Source of the DNA: Propionibacteriaceae bacterium
GTDB taxonomy: Bacteria > Actinomycetota > Actinomycetes > Propionibacteriales > Propionibacteriaceae
Length of the DNA: 45,223 nucleotides
Direction: 5' to 3'
Assembly: GCA_027492545.1 (NCBI GenBank)
Contig: JAPUEL010000046.1
Span: forward strand, 21,464 to 66,686
The notes under the pieces were generated by a model that saw only the letters and a list, made by a program, of their open reading frames with translations, did not search any database and was not told the DNA's origin. Numbering within the stretch: the stretch's first letter is position 1; every line of letters starts with the position of its first letter. The position numbers were made by a program, and so were the translations under genes. Positions 1 to 9,001 of the stretch are shown in pieces.

Positions 1-220
1 AGGCGCGGCCGAGGATCTGGTCGTCGACGTCGCGCTCGAACCCCAGGCCGAACGGGGGCACGTTGAGCCCGTAGGCGATCCCGATCGACGGCGAGGTGAC
101 GAACGTCCAGCCGCGCCCGGTGAGCTCCTTGACGTACAGGTGCCGCCGGATCCCCCAGACGGCACCTCCGGCGGCAACCAGCGCGACGAGGGCGATGAGG
201 ATCCAGGCAATCTCGGACAT
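1..220 (-). CDS. Membrane-anchored protein of unknown function, C-terminus cut by window edge
   Basis: Only the N-terminal 73 residues are present; the gene reads off the left edge. It starts with ATG at 220 and has one clear hydrophobic segment (about residues 4-22, rich in I, L, V and A) followed by a basic stretch (RRH) and a soluble part containing GRGWTF and PPFGLGFERD. This looks like a protein anchored by a single N-terminal helix with a cytoplasmic body. I do not recognise the family and give no function. No good Shine-Dalgarno sequence precedes the ATG. It is the last visible gene of a minus-strand run after the EamA transporter gene, but a strong hairpin separates the two. Confidence 0.6.
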   Translation of the reverse strand, partial: MSEIAWILIALVALVAAGGAVWGIRRHLYVKELTGRGWTFVTSPSIGIAYGLNVPPFGLGFERDVDDQILGRA

Positions 221-284
221 GGGGTGATTGTGGCAGGACCAGGGGGTCGAGGTCTGATGGCCTCGCGTGGACGCCTGCAGAGTG

Positions 285-336
285 CTACCCATACGGCGGC
301 ATCTGCGCATATACGCAGATGCCGCTGTATGGGTAG
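285..336. terminator. Strong 23-bp hairpin between EamA gene and the left-edge gene
   Basis: Positions 285-307 and 314-336 form an almost perfect inverted repeat (23 bp, one mismatch) with a 6-nt CATATA loop. It lies 24 bp past the EamA stop and 65 bp before the left-edge gene. No T-run follows on the minus strand, so it would be a T-less actinobacterial-type terminator or some other palindromic element. It is one of the longest stems in the window. Confidence 0.55.
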
Positions 337-359
337 GAATCTGCAGCGCGAGCCACCGT

Positions 360-1256
360 TCAGTGGACGGAGTCGACCTCAGGAATCGTCGAGCCGCGAC
401 GCGGGAGGACCGCGAGCAGCAGGGCGCCCATCACCAGGGAGCCGCCGGCCAGCATCGTGGTGGTGAACGGCTCGAATCCGAGGCCCACCGCGAACACCGC
501 CGCCCAGAGCGGCTCGGTGCACATGATCACCGCCGCCGGCGTGGCCGCGACATGACTCTGCCCCCAACTCTGCAGCAGCAGAGCAACGGCGCCGCACACG
601 ATCCCCAGGTACAGCAGCTGCCCCCACGAGACGGCATCGGTGGGGAGGGGTTCGCGCAGCAGCACCCACATGACCAGGCTGGCCGCCGTCCCCGCCGCGG
701 CCTGCGCGAGGGTGAGGTGGATCACGTTGCGCCTGGTCACCAGTCTACCCAGCAGCACGATGTGGACGGCGTAGATGGCGGCGCTCAGCAGCGTCAGCGA
801 GGCCCCGACGGCGAAGTTGCTCGAGTCGCCGTCGTGGCCGGTGGCCAGCACCGAGATGCCGACCACCGTCAACGCGACCGCCGCCCACGTCGAGGACGGC
901 TGGCGTTGACGGAGGAAGACCGCCGTGATCAGGGCGGTGAAGACCACATAGGTGGCCGTGAGGAAGCCGGTGGTCGACGGCGCGATGAGCCGCAGCCCGA
1001 GCGTCTGGGTGGCGAGGCCGGCGAAGAGCAGGAGGCCCAGCCCGGCGCCGGTGGCGGCCTCGCGGACGGGCATGCGGAGGTGTCGCGGAAAGAGGAGTGA
1101 CAGTGTGATGCCGGTGAGGATGAGCCGCAGCGCGACCACCCCCAGCGGCGACATGGTCGCGAAGGCGCTCTTCGTCACCACCACCGTGGACCCCCACGCG
1201 ACGGCGGCGGCCAGCAGCGCGGCGACGGGGAGCCAGGCGCCGCGGGGGTAGGTCAC
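360..1256 (-). CDS. EamA/DMT-family membrane transporter
   Basis: A 298-residue protein with about ten hydrophobic helices in two similar halves, the pattern of the drug/metabolite transporter (EamA, ten-TMS) family. The N-terminal helix contains AVAWGSTVVVTKSAF, matching the EamA signature where a Trp-Gly pair opens the first helix. Members export small metabolites, amino acids or drugs; the substrate cannot be told here. The chosen start is GTG at 1256. It has no Shine-Dalgarno but sits exactly 6 nt after a TAGCGT -10 box, suggesting a leaderless transcript. It lies downstream of the kinase gene in the same direction but 290 bp away, so it is probably transcribed separately. Confidence 0.85.
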   Translation of the reverse strand: MTYPRGAWLPVAALLAAAVAWGSTVVVTKSAFATMSPLGVVALRLILTGITLSLLFPRHLRMPVREAATGAGLGLLLFAGLATQTLGLRLIAPSTTGFLTATYVVFTALITAVFLRQRQPSSTWAAVALTVVGISVLATGHDGDSSNFAVGASLTLLSAAIYAVHIVLLGRLVTRRNVIHLTLAQAAAGTAASLVMWVLLREPLPTDAVSWGQLLYLGIVCGAVALLLQSWGQSHVAATPAAVIMCTEPLWAAVFAVGLGFEPFTTTMLAGGSLVMGALLLAVLPRRGSTIPEVDSVH

Positions 1257-1262
1257 CGGACC

Positions 1263-1268
1263 ACGCTA
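1263..1268 (-). promoter_or_regulatory. Candidate leaderless -10 box for the EamA gene
   Basis: The minus strand reads TAGCGT, then 6 nt, then the GTG start codon. A start site about 7 nt after a -10 box would put transcription at or next to the start codon. No convincing -35 is visible. The rest of the 1257-1547 gap shows only GC-rich sequence with no gene I can support. Confidence 0.4.
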
Positions 1269-1547
1269 GCGGTATTTGGTGCAATGGGGACGGGGGAGGC
1301 GCCGGGTGCATCCTCGGTCCGCGGAGGCCGGACGCCAGTGGCGGCCTGCACGCTCAGGGTGCTGGCCAGAGGGCGCCTATTCGGGCACGTTTCCGCGCGC
1401 CGAGCCTCAGCGCGTGAGAGGGGCGGGGCGAACGCTCCGCGGAATCGTGCCCGGTGTGCCGGTCACCCTGGCCGCGCTTGAGTGTGAGGGGCCGCACTGG
1501 CGTCCCGCCTCCGCGGCGCAGCTTCGGCCGAGTGGAGTCGGCTGGTC

Positions 1548-3722
1548 TCAGGCGACGAAGAGGACCACCGTCGAGCCCACCGGGACCGACGTGCCCTCGG
1601 CGGGATCCGTCCCCGAGGCGATGTTCAACGCGATCGGGAAGTCCGACGACAACCGCACCTCAACCTTCAGGTCCAGGTCCTCGAGGATCTTCGTCGCCTC
1701 CTCGGTGCTCTTCAACCGCACCGCGGGGATCTGCACCATGACGGGGCCGAGGGACTTGACGATCGTGATCGTGTCCCCGCGCTTGCCGTTGCCGGTCTTA
1801 GGGTCCTGCCGGATCACGCGGCCCGCCTCCACCGTCGCGGAGTTCTCCTCCGTTACGGTCACCGTGAACCCGAGTTTCTGCAGCTCGGTGGTCGCCTTGT
1901 CGGCCGTGTCGCCGGTGAAGTCGGGGATGCGGATGGGCTCCGGGCCCTTCGACACCGTCAGGTCGATCACCGTGCCGGGCTTCAACTGTGCTCCCGCCTC
2001 CTGCGACGCCGTCAACACCTGCCCCACGGGCGCCGTCTCCGAGAACGCCTCCGTGACGTTGCCCACCGTCATCCGTCCGTCGGTGATCGCCCTCTCCGCA
2101 TCCTCGCGCGCGGCGCCGACCACCTCCGGCATCGGATACCGCTCGGGCCCCTTCGAGAGCACGATCGCGACGGTGGAGCCGCGCAGCAGCCGGTCTCCCG
2201 CCGACGGGTCCGTGCTGATCACCAGGCCGGCCGGCACCGTCTCGGAGTAGGCCTCGCTCTGGGCCACCTCCAGGGAGTTCGCCGTGGCCGCCTCACTGGC
2301 CTTCGCCGCGTTGAGGTTGGTCATCGCCGGCACGGTGGTGAACCGCCCCGCCATCCACCACCACGACCCGAAGCCCGCGCCGGCGGTCAGCAGCACCACG
2401 AGCAGCACCGCGATCACCCCGCGACGGCGCCGGTGCACGGGGGAGTGGGAGATCTGGAGCTGAGGGAAGACGGGCGTGCGGTGGCTCCGCGGGCCGGGGC
2501 TCGGGTGCGGACGCGGCGACACGGGTGAGGATCCGGGCTGCGAGATGCCCGGCCGGCCGGCCGCGCCCGCAGTCGCCATGGCACCGCTCCCGACACCGGC
2601 CCCAGCGCCGGCCCCACCCGCACCACCAGAACCCGCACCCCCCGCGACACCAGCGCCCCCCGCGACACCAGCGCCCCCCGCGACACCAGCAACCCACCCA
2701 CCGTCACGCCGGACGACGACGGTCTCGGGTGAGTTGGGCGACGTGGGCCTGGGCCGGTCCGCCGTCCGCGGATACACCTGCGCCGTCTCGTCCTCAGGAG
2801 GGCTGGCGGGCAGGATCGCGGCGGCGAGCGCGGGGTTGTCCGATCCGCCGGTGCGCGACAGCTCGTGCCGGACCCGCCGCACGGCGGTCAGCAGCTCGCG
2901 GCCGTCGGCGATGCGGGCCCGCGGATCCCGGGCCACGCACGCCAGCACCAGGGTGTCCACGTAGTCCGGAATCTGCCAGTCCGAGCCGTGCCCGATCTCC
3001 GACAGCCGCTCCGACGGCTTCTCGATGTCGACGTTCACGTGCCGGTAGGCGATCTGATAGTTGTTCTCGCCGGTGTGGGGCTTCCGGCCCGTGAGCATCT
3101 CGAACAGCACCACCCCGGCGGAGTAGATGTCGCTTCGGGCGTCCGGTCGCGCGTGCGTCACGAGCTCCGGCGGCAGGTAGCTGGCCGTGCCGACGAGCAC
3201 CCCGGTGGCCGTCATCTGCGGCGAGCCCACCTGCCTGGCCAGCCCGAAGTCGGCCACCTTCACCTGCCCGCGCGTGGTCATCATCACGTTCTCGGGCTTG
3301 ATGTCGCGGTGCACCACCCCGGCCTCGTGCGCGCACGCCAGTGCGGCGGCCACCTGCTCGAAGATCTCCAGCGCCCGGTCCGGGGTCAGGGGCGCCTCCC
3401 GGCTGATCACCCGGCGCAGCGTCTCGCCGTCGATGAACTCCATCACGATGTACGGCTGGCCCTGCGAGGTGCCCTGATCGAAGACGCTCACGACGGCGGG
3501 GTGGCTGATCACCGCGGCGGAGCGGGCCTCGCGGTCGAACTTGGCGGCGAATTCGTCGTCCTCGCCGAGGTCGCTGCGCATCACCTTGACCGCAACCGCG
3601 CGCGACAGGCGCAGGTCGCGTGCGCGATAGACCGTGGCCATGCCACCGCGCGCCACCTTCGCCACAATCTCGTAGCGGTCGTCGAGCACGTGACCGACCA
3701 ACGGGTCGAAAGTGCTGTTCAT
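1548..3722 (-). CDS. pknL: PASTA-domain Ser/Thr protein kinase (PknL-like by context)
   Basis: A 724-residue transmembrane kinase that senses peptidoglycan or lipid II through extracellular PASTA domains and phosphorylates cell-wall and division proteins. The kinase domain covers about residues 16-285: glycine loop ARGGMATVY (24-32), catalytic Lys46, HRDIKPEN (138-145) and DFG (158-160). A Gly/Ala-rich low-complexity linker (about 340-395) precedes a single TM helix (about 433-455) and four PASTA repeats to the C-terminus. I chose ATG at 3722, preceded by GGAG; the reading frame runs 40 codons further upstream but those residues do not look like a kinase. The name rests on synteny with idsA and metF, as around M. 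tuberculosis pknL; that protein lacks PASTA repeats, so pknB-like naming is equally possible. Confidence 0.9.
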   Translation of the reverse strand: MNSTFDPLVGHVLDDRYEIVAKVARGGMATVYRARDLRLSRAVAVKVMRSDLGEDDEFAAKFDREARSAAVISHPAVVSVFDQGTSQGQPYIVMEFIDGETLRRVISREAPLTPDRALEIFEQVAAALACAHEAGVVHRDIKPENVMMTTRGQVKVADFGLARQVGSPQMTATGVLVGTASYLPPELVTHARPDARSDIYSAGVVLFEMLTGRKPHTGENNYQIAYRHVNVDIEKPSERLSEIGHGSDWQIPDYVDTLVLACVARDPRARIADGRELLTAVRRVRHELSRTGGSDNPALAAAILPASPPEDETAQVYPRTADRPRPTSPNSPETVVVRRDGGWVAGVAGGAGVAGGAGVAGGAGSGGAGGAGAGAGVGSGAMATAGAAGRPGISQPGSSPVSPRPHPSPGPRSHRTPVFPQLQISHSPVHRRRRGVIAVLLVVLLTAGAGFGSWWWMAGRFTTVPAMTNLNAAKASEAATANSLEVAQSEAYSETVPAGLVISTDPSAGDRLLRGSTVAIVLSKGPERYPMPEVVGAAREDAERAITDGRMTVGNVTEAFSETAPVGQVLTASQEAGAQLKPGTVIDLTVSKGPEPIRIPDFTGDTADKATTELQKLGFTVTVTEENSATVEAGRVIRQDPKTGNGKRGDTITIVKSLGPVMVQIPAVRLKSTEEATKILEDLDLKVEVRLSSDFPIALNIASGTDPAEGTSVPVGSTVVLFVA
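2641..2694. repeat. 18-bp tandem repeat coding for GVAGGA units in the kinase linker
   Basis: Three consecutive 18-bp copies (2641-2658, 2659-2676, 2677-2694, the last slightly diverged) encode repeated Gly-Val-Ala-Gly-Gly-Ala in the juxtamembrane linker of the kinase. In-frame repeats like this expand and contract by slippage, so linker length may vary among strains. Confidence 0.85.
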
Positions 3723-3775
3723 ACCACTCCATGCACGGTCGGGGAAGAGGCCGTACGAGCCCGTCTTGGAGTCCG

Positions 3776-3781
3776 AGTGTA
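3776..3781 (-). promoter_or_regulatory. Candidate -10 box for the PASTA kinase gene
   Basis: The minus strand reads TACACT about 54 nt before the ATG. That leaves a leader of roughly 45 nt holding the GGAG ribosome-binding site. The -35 is not obvious. This differs from the neighbouring genes, which look leaderless. Confidence 0.3.
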
Positions 3782-3859
3782 GTGCGGCGCGGCGCCGAAC
3801 CACCCTCGACGCGGCGGCGAGTCCCCTCCGAAGCCCGAACAAGGCGCCCCACGCCGGGA

Positions 3860-3865
3860 TAGATT
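3860..3865 (+). promoter_or_regulatory. Candidate leaderless -10 box for the ThiE-like gene
   Basis: TAGATT is followed by 6 nt and then the ATG at 3872. No Shine-Dalgarno is present, which fits a leaderless mRNA. Confidence 0.4.
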
Positions 3866-3871
3866 GGCGCC

Positions 3872-4552
3872 ATGACCGCCCTCGTCGGACTCAAGACCCG
3901 CCTGCGCATGGCGCGGCTCGCCCTCGTCGTGCCGCCGGATCACGCGGAACCGGAGGCCGCGGACTTCGCGGCCCACGGCGCCGACCTGCTGCTGTTCACC
4001 CGCGGGGAACGCAGCGTGGAGGAGGCCGCCCACGTGATCGACGTGGCCCGCAGGCGCCTGTTCGGGCTGCAGACCATCGTCGCCACGGACTCCAACGACG
4101 TGGGCGAGGCCTGCCAGGCCGACGTCGTCTATTACCGCCGGCCCGGCTGGCGCCCCTTCGGGTTCCGCCGGCCGCACGAGTTCGCGCTGCTCGGCCGCTC
4201 CATCGACGGCGCCGACCAGGCGGACGCGGTGGACGGGGACCCGTTCAGCTTCGCGTTCGTGGGGCCCGCCGTCGACGACGGACGGGTCACCGACGCCTTG
4301 GAGGAGATGGCGCGACGATACCCGCCGATGTCGCTGCCCGCGGGGCCGGTGTGGTTCGCGGCCGGCGGGGTCGAGCCCGGCAACGTCTCCTCGGTCACCG
4401 CGGCGGGGGCGCGCCGGGTCGCGGTGTCGACGGCGGTGTTCCGCGCGTCCGACCCGTTCGCGGTGACCGAGGAACTGGCCGCGGCATTGAGGGCCGCATG
4501 GGTCTCGGACCCCGGCGCCGAGGCCTACGGCAACGACGCGTTCACGGCCTGA
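3872..4552 (+). CDS. ThiE/TenI-like phosphate-binding barrel protein
   Basis: A 226-residue soluble protein whose pattern of short strands and glycine-rich turns resembles thiamine phosphate synthase/TenI barrels: GADLLLF near residue 37, an [17 protein letters not shown] stretch, and a C-terminal [23 protein letters not shown] segment, which is the place where this family binds phosphate (GGV...AGA). ThiE joins hydroxymethylpyrimidine-PP to thiazole-P; TenI aromatises the thiazole. No other thiamine gene is nearby, and I cannot confirm the catalytic residues, so it may be a non-thiamine paralogue. It converges on the P-type ATPase gene with an 11-bp tail-to-tail overlap (4542-4552), leaving no room for a terminator between them. 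Confidence 0.6.
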   Translation: MTALVGLKTRLRMARLALVVPPDHAEPEAADFAAHGADLLLFTRGERSVEEAAHVIDVARRRLFGLQTIVATDSNDVGEACQADVVYYRRPGWRPFGFRRPHEFALLGRSIDGADQADAVDGDPFSFAFVGPAVDDGRVTDALEEMARRYPPMSLPAGPVWFAAGGVEPGNVSSVTAAGARRVAVSTAVFRASDPFAVTEELAAALRAAWVSDPGAEAYGNDAFTA

Positions 4553-6917
4553 CCGGCGCCCCCCACAGGCGGGTGGAGTCGCCGCGGACCATCGCGGTGA
4601 TCCACCACGCAGCCTCCACCGCCGCCATCCCGGCCAGCCCCGCCACGAGGCCGACCGTGAGGGCCGCAGGGTTCGTCGTGTCGATGGTCAGGAGGTCGTG
4701 CCACACCGGCACCGCGAAGATCAGGAAGTAGAACGAGTACGCGAACGCCACCAGGCCCACCCGCCACCAGTAGTACGGCCGCGCGACGGTGGCCAACACC
4801 CAGGTGGCCGTCATGATCAGCGCGATGAGCGTCGCCGTCGACGCCTGGTGCTGCACCGCGTCGGAGACCTCCCCGAACCCGCGGGTCAGCACGTAGGTGA
4901 CCACGGACACCGTCGTCACGATCACCCCGCACGGGACCGCCACCGTCAGCGTGCGGCGCACGAACCCTGGCCGCGCCCGTTCCCGGTTGGGCGCCAGGCT
5001 CAGCAGGAACGCCGGGATGCCGATGGTGAACCACCCGACGATGGTCATCTGCAGCGGCAGGAACGGGTTGGGCAGCCCCATCAGGCCGGTGACCAGCGCC
5101 AGCCCCACCGCGTAGATGGTCTTGGTGAGGAACAGCTTCGCCACGCGCTCGATGTTGCCGATCACCCGCCGGCCCTCGGCCACCACGTAGGGCAGGGTGG
5201 CGAACCTGTCGTCGAGCAGCACGATCTGCGCGACGGCGCGGGTGGCCGGGGCCCCGGAGCCCATGGCCACGCCGAGGTCGGCGTCCTTGAGCGCCAGCAC
5301 GTCGTTGACGCCGTCGCCGGTCATCGCGACGGCGTTGCCGCGGCTCTGCAGCGCCCCCACCATCTGCCGCTTCTGCTCCGGCGTGACCCGGCCGAACACG
5401 TCGTTGGAGTCCACCACCTCGGCCAGTTCCTCGGAACCGCCGGGGGGGAGGGTGCGGGCGTCGATCGGGTCGCCGATGTCGACGCCCAGCGAGCGGGTGA
5501 CCGCGCCGACGGAGGCCGCGTTGTCCCCGGAGATCACCTTGACCCGCACGCCCTGCTCCTGGAAGTAGGCCAGGGTCTCGCTCGCGTCCGGGCGCGTGAG
5601 CTGGTCCAGCACCACGAGCGCGACGGGAACAACCGGCCCCGGCGCCGAGGGGTCGTCGACGGGCGTGGCGGCCCGGCCCAGCAGAAGCACCCGGCGCCCC
5701 GAGGCGGCGATCAGGTCTGCCTGGGCGGCGGCGGCTGGCTCCGCCAGCACGTCCGGCGCGCCGAGCACCCAGGAGCCCTCGCCGTCGAAGGTGGCCCCGG
5801 ACCACTTCTTGGCCGACGTGAACGGGGCCCGCGCGGTCACCAGCCAGGGCTGCTCCGCCATCCCGACGGCGGCCGCGACCGCCTGCAGCGACGCGTTGGG
5901 CGCGGGGTCCGCGGTCACCAGCTGGGCGAGCACCTCGCGGGCGCTGGCCCCGTCACCGCCGCCCACCTCGATGATCTCGGCCAGCGTCATGGTGTTCTGC
6001 GTCAGCGTGCCGGTCTTGTCCGCGCACACCACGCTGACCCGCGCCAGCCCCTCGATCGCCGGGAGCTCCTGCACCAGGCACCGCCGCCTGCCCAGCCGGA
6101 TCACGCCCAGCGCGAACGCCATCGACGTGAGCAGCACCAGCCCCTCGGGCACCATCGGCACCAACGCCCCCACCATCCGCAGGGCCGACTCCTGCCAGGT
6201 GGTGTCGGGCTGGCTGAACTGCACGTAGATGGTCAGCGCGCCCACCGGCACCAGCAGGTAGGACACGTAGCGCAGGATCTGGTTGATGCCCTGGCGCAGC
6301 TCCGAGTGCACGAGCGTGAACTTCGCCGCCTGGGCGGTGAGCTGGGCGGCGTAGGCGTCGGCGCCCACCTTCTCCGCCCGGTAGACCCCGGAGCCGGACA
6401 CGACGAAGGCGCCCGACAGCACCCCGTCGCCGGGCTCCTTGGCCACCGGGTCCGCCTCGCCGGTGAGCATCGACTCGTCCACCTCGAGGTAGTCGGCCGC
6501 CACCACAGAGCCGTCCACGACGATCTGGTCCCCCGGGTAGATGAGGATCAGGTCGTCGAGCACCACGTCGTCGCGGGTGATCTGGCGGCGCTCGCCGTCG
6601 CGGAGGACGACGGGGTGCGCCTCGCCCACCACCGCCAGGTTGTCCAGGGTGCGCTTGGCCCGCAGCTCCTGCACGATGCCGATGATCGAGTTGGCCACGA
6701 TGAGCATCGCGAACGCGCCCTGCGCCGGGCTGCCGGTGGCGAGCACGATGACGAACAGGACGAACAGGATGCCGTTGACGCGGGTGACCACGTTGGCGCG
6801 CACGATGCCCCACGTGGTGCGGCCGGAGCGGGCGGGCAGCGTGTTGACCTGCCCTGCGTCGACGCGGGCGGAGACCTCGGCGGCCGTCAGGCCGGAGAGC
6901 TCGGCGTCAGTGTTCAC
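4542..6917 (-). CDS. ctpE: Cation-transporting P-type ATPase, CtpE type
   Basis: A 791-residue P-type ATPase closely resembling mycobacterial CtpE, a calcium-uptake pump needed for envelope integrity. Visible in order: TM pair near residues 49-85, actuator loop LTGEAD (151-156), the TM segment with VPEGL (256-260) that forms part of the ion site, the phosphorylation motif DKTGTLTQN (Asp300), the hinge [15 protein letters not shown], and a C-terminal set of helices. Heavy-metal-binding domains are absent, which argues against a copper or zinc pump. The start is GTG at 6917, inside the last codons of the polyprenyl synthase gene (11-nt overlap), so the two are probably translationally coupled. 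The substrate is inferred from family resemblance only. Confidence 0.88.
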   Translation of the reverse strand: MNTDAELSGLTAAEVSARVDAGQVNTLPARSGRTTWGIVRANVVTRVNGILFVLFVIVLATGSPAQGAFAMLIVANSIIGIVQELRAKRTLDNLAVVGEAHPVVLRDGERRQITRDDVVLDDLILIYPGDQIVVDGSVVAADYLEVDESMLTGEADPVAKEPGDGVLSGAFVVSGSGVYRAEKVGADAYAAQLTAQAAKFTLVHSELRQGINQILRYVSYLLVPVGALTIYVQFSQPDTTWQESALRMVGALVPMVPEGLVLLTSMAFALGVIRLGRRRCLVQELPAIEGLARVSVVCADKTGTLTQNTMTLAEIIEVGGGDGASAREVLAQLVTADPAPNASLQAVAAAVGMAEQPWLVTARAPFTSAKKWSGATFDGEGSWVLGAPDVLAEPAAAAQADLIAASGRRVLLLGRAATPVDDPSAPGPVVPVALVVLDQLTRPDASETLAYFQEQGVRVKVISGDNAASVGAVTRSLGVDIGDPIDARTLPPGGSEELAEVVDSNDVFGRVTPEQKRQMVGALQSRGNAVAMTGDGVNDVLALKDADLGVAMGSGAPATRAVAQIVLLDDRFATLPYVVAEGRRVIGNIERVAKLFLTKTIYAVGLALVTGLMGLPNPFLPLQMTIVGWFTIGIPAFLLSLAPNRERARPGFVRRTLTVAVPCGVIVTTVSVVTYVLTRGFGEVSDAVQHQASTATLIALIMTATWVLATVARPYYWWRVGLVAFAYSFYFLIFAVPVWHDLLTIDTTNPAALTVGLVAGLAGMAAVEAAWWITAMVRGDSTRLWGAPVRP

Positions 6918-7998
6918 GCTGCACGCTTCGCGCGGCGAGCTCGCCCAGCGCGGTGCGGCCGTCGGTGGTGAGGCGCGCGCGGTCCAGCACGCTCAGGGCG
7001 CGGGTGAGGCTGTCGTCGATGATGCCCTCCACGTGTGCGCGGGCGCCGGAGGCGTCGATGAGGGAGGCGGCGCGGGTGACGTCGTCGTCGGTGAGGCCGG
7101 GGGCGCCGAGGAGCTGTTCGAGCTCGGTGGCGGCCTCCGGGGCGGAGTTCGCGAGGGCGGTGAGGACCAGGACGGTGCGCTTGCCCTCGCGGATGTCGCC
7201 GCCGTAGGGCTTCCCGGTGACGGACGCCTCGCCGTAGACGCCGAGCACGTCGTCGCGGAGCTGGAACGCGCGCCCGATGATGGAGCCGAACTCGCCGAGG
7301 GCGTCGATCAGGGCGTCGTCGGCGCCGCCGAGCGCGGCCCCGATCTGCGCCGGCCGACGGATGGAGTAGCTGGCGGACTTGTACTCCAGCACCCGCTGCG
7401 CCACGTCCAGCTCCTCCGCGACGGTGACCGCCCCTGTCACGCCGTACTGGGCCGCGACATCCAGGTACTGCCCGGCCGTCACCTCGGCCCGCATGGCGCT
7501 GAGGTGCGGGCGGGCGCGGTCCAGGTGCGGAGCGCCGGAGGAGTCGACGAGGTCCACGCTCCACATCAGCAGCAGGTCCCCCAGCAGGATGGCCGACGAG
7601 GTGCCGAACTCCGCCTCCGACCCGCGCCCCCGTCGGGCCGCGTGGAGCTGCTCGAAGCGCTTGTGGGCGGCGGGGAGGCCGCGACGGGTGTCCGCGGCGT
7701 CGATGAGGTCGTCGTGGACCAGGGCGCTGACGTGCAGCAGGTCCAGCGAGGAGGCCACCTTGAGCAGCGGCGCGTCGTCGCCCGGCAGCCCCGCGGCGGC
7801 GACGTAGGACCAGTAGCAGTAGGCGGGCCGCAGCCGCTTCCCGCCGGCGGTGCCCTCCCGCGCCACGTCCAGCAGCGCGGTGGCCCCGATGGCGGTGAGC
7901 ATGGGCTCCTGGGCGGCCAGGTAACCGTCGAGGGTTTCGCTGATCGCGGACAGAAGGGGGGCCCCGAGCGGGGAGGAGGGGTCCAGGGAACGGCTCAC
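6907..7998 (-). CDS. idsA: Polyprenyl (geranylgeranyl-type) diphosphate synthase
   Basis: A 363-residue trans-prenyltransferase that adds isopentenyl diphosphate to an allylic diphosphate. The first Asp-rich motif is DDLID (96-100) after HVSALVH; the second is LRDD (247-250), followed by VLGVYG rather than the classic DDxxD, as in actinobacterial IdsA proteins. GGKRLRP (52-58) binds the diphosphate. Product length cannot be read reliably; it could feed carotenoid, menaquinone or lipid-carrier synthesis. The GTG start at 7998 is 6 nt after a TAAGCT box, suggesting a leaderless message. It diverges from metF with only 37 bp between starts, and the downstream CtpE pump overlaps its end. The idsA-metF pairing matches Rv2173/Rv2172c. 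Confidence 0.88.
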   Translation of the reverse strand: MSRSLDPSSPLGAPLLSAISETLDGYLAAQEPMLTAIGATALLDVAREGTAGGKRLRPAYCYWSYVAAAGLPGDDAPLLKVASSLDLLHVSALVHDDLIDAADTRRGLPAAHKRFEQLHAARRGRGSEAEFGTSSAILLGDLLLMWSVDLVDSSGAPHLDRARPHLSAMRAEVTAGQYLDVAAQYGVTGAVTVAEELDVAQRVLEYKSASYSIRRPAQIGAALGGADDALIDALGEFGSIIGRAFQLRDDVLGVYGEASVTGKPYGGDIREGKRTVLVLTALANSAPEAATELEQLLGAPGLTDDDVTRAASLIDASGARAHVEGIIDDSLTRALSVLDRARLTTDGRTALGELAARSVQREH

Positions 7999-8004
7999 GG
8001 ATCG

Positions 8005-8010
8005 AGCTTA
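8005..8010 (-). promoter_or_regulatory. Candidate leaderless -10 box for the polyprenyl synthase gene
   Basis: The minus strand reads TAAGCT, 6 nt before the GTG at 7998. With the metF box it forms a compact 37-bp divergent promoter region. Confidence 0.4.
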
Positions 8011-8023
8011 GTAGCCCGGCTCG

Positions 8024-8029
8024 TATTGT
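8024..8029 (+). promoter_or_regulatory. Candidate leaderless -10 box for metF
   Basis: TATTGT is followed by 6 nt and the metF ATG at 8036; there is no Shine-Dalgarno. The spacing matches several other genes in this window. Confidence 0.45.
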
Positions 8030-8035
8030 TGGCCC

Positions 8036-8935
8036 ATGCCTGTGACCGCTTCGAGCCTGCGGACCGTGGGGGAGCTGTTCCGCTCCGCCCAGGGTCCCCT
8101 CTACTCGTTCGAGTTCTTCCCGCCCAGGTCCGAGGACGAGGAGCCCATCCTGTGGGCCGCCGTCGAGGCGCTGACGCCGCTGGAGCCGTCGTTCGTGTCG
8201 GTGACGTACGGGGCGAACGGGTCGCGGCGGGACCGCACCATCCGCGCCACCCGTCGGATCGCGGCCTCGGGCGGGCCGCTGACGGTGGGACACCTGACGT
8301 GCGTGGGGCAGTCGAAGGCGGAGCTGGCGGAGGCGCTGGCCGAGTACCGCGAGGCGGGCGTGACCAACATCCTGGCCATCCGCGGCGACATGCCCGGCGG
8401 GGGCGAGTGGACGGCGCACCCCGACGGGTTGGCCAACGCCACCGAACTGGTGAAGTTCGTCAAGTCTGAGGGCGAGTTCTGCGTAGGTGTCGCGGCGTTC
8501 GCGAACCCGCACGAGACCAGCAACGACCCGGACCTCGACGCGCAGATCCTGCTGGACAAGGTGGAGGCGGGGGCGGAGTTCGCCATCACGCAGCTGTTCT
8601 TCGAGAGCGAGCGCTACGGGGAACTGGTGTCGCGGATGCGGGGCCTCGGCTGCGAGGTGCCGATCATCCCGGGGATCATGCCGCTGACGGTGATCTCGCA
8701 GATCGAGCGGTTCGCCGCCCTGTCCGGCCGCGACCTTCCCGCTGCTCTGGTGGCCCAGCTGCGGGCCTGCTCGTCGAAGGAGGAGGTGCGACGGGTGGGC
8801 TTGGCCGCCGCTGTGCGGATGTGTCGCGGGCTGCTCGCCGACGGTGCCCCCGGGCTGCAGTTCTTCACCCAGAACCGCTCGAAGGCCACCCGCGAGGTGC
8901 TCGCCGAGCTGAAGGCCACCACCTCCGCCGGCTGA
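8036..8935 (+). CDS. metF: Methylenetetrahydrofolate reductase
   Basis: A 299-residue cytoplasmic flavoprotein that reduces 5,10-methylene-THF to 5-methyl-THF, the methyl donor for methionine synthesis. The sequence shows the family's TIM-barrel landmarks: YSFEFFPPRS near residue 23 (with the catalytic Glu), FVSVTYGANGS (56-66), HLTCVG (86-91), NILAIRGDMP (FAD contact), GAEFAITQLFFE (substrate contact) and PIIPGIMPL. Length is typical for bacterial MetF without a regulatory domain. No SAM or cobalamin riboswitch can fit in the 37-bp divergent gap, so control by an upstream RNA switch is excluded here. A GC-rich hairpin follows 8 nt after the stop. Confidence 0.95.
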   Translation: MPVTASSLRTVGELFRSAQGPLYSFEFFPPRSEDEEPILWAAVEALTPLEPSFVSVTYGANGSRRDRTIRATRRIAASGGPLTVGHLTCVGQSKAELAEALAEYREAGVTNILAIRGDMPGGGEWTAHPDGLANATELVKFVKSEGEFCVGVAAFANPHETSNDPDLDAQILLDKVEAGAEFAITQLFFESERYGELVSRMRGLGCEVPIIPGIMPLTVISQIERFAALSGRDLPAALVAQLRACSSKEEVRRVGLAAAVRMCRGLLADGAPGLQFFTQNRSKATREVLAELKATTSAG

Positions 8936-8943
8936 ACCGGGGT

Positions 8944-8958
8944 CGCCCCGTCGGGGCG
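8944..8958 (+). terminator. GC hairpin after metF
   Basis: CGCCCC-GTC-GGGGCG forms a perfect 6-bp GC stem with a triloop, 8 nt after the metF stop. No T-run follows. It is a plausible actinobacterial terminator. Confidence 0.45.
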
Positions 8959-9001
8959 TCCGATCAGGGGAGAAGCAGCGTGGCTGGGCCGGCCGCGATG
9001 T

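Noticed and set aside
1257..1547. Small genes in the gap between the EamA and kinase genes
   Set aside because: Open frames there are Arg-rich GC artefacts without ribosome sites or protein-like composition.
2476..3094. Plus-strand open frames opposite the kinase linker (Pro/Ala/His-rich)
   Set aside because: They are reverse-strand readings of the Gly/Ala repeat linker and kinase domain; no independent support.
7999..8035. Riboswitch controlling metF
   Set aside because: The divergent gap is 37 bp and the metF transcript appears leaderless, so there is no room for one.
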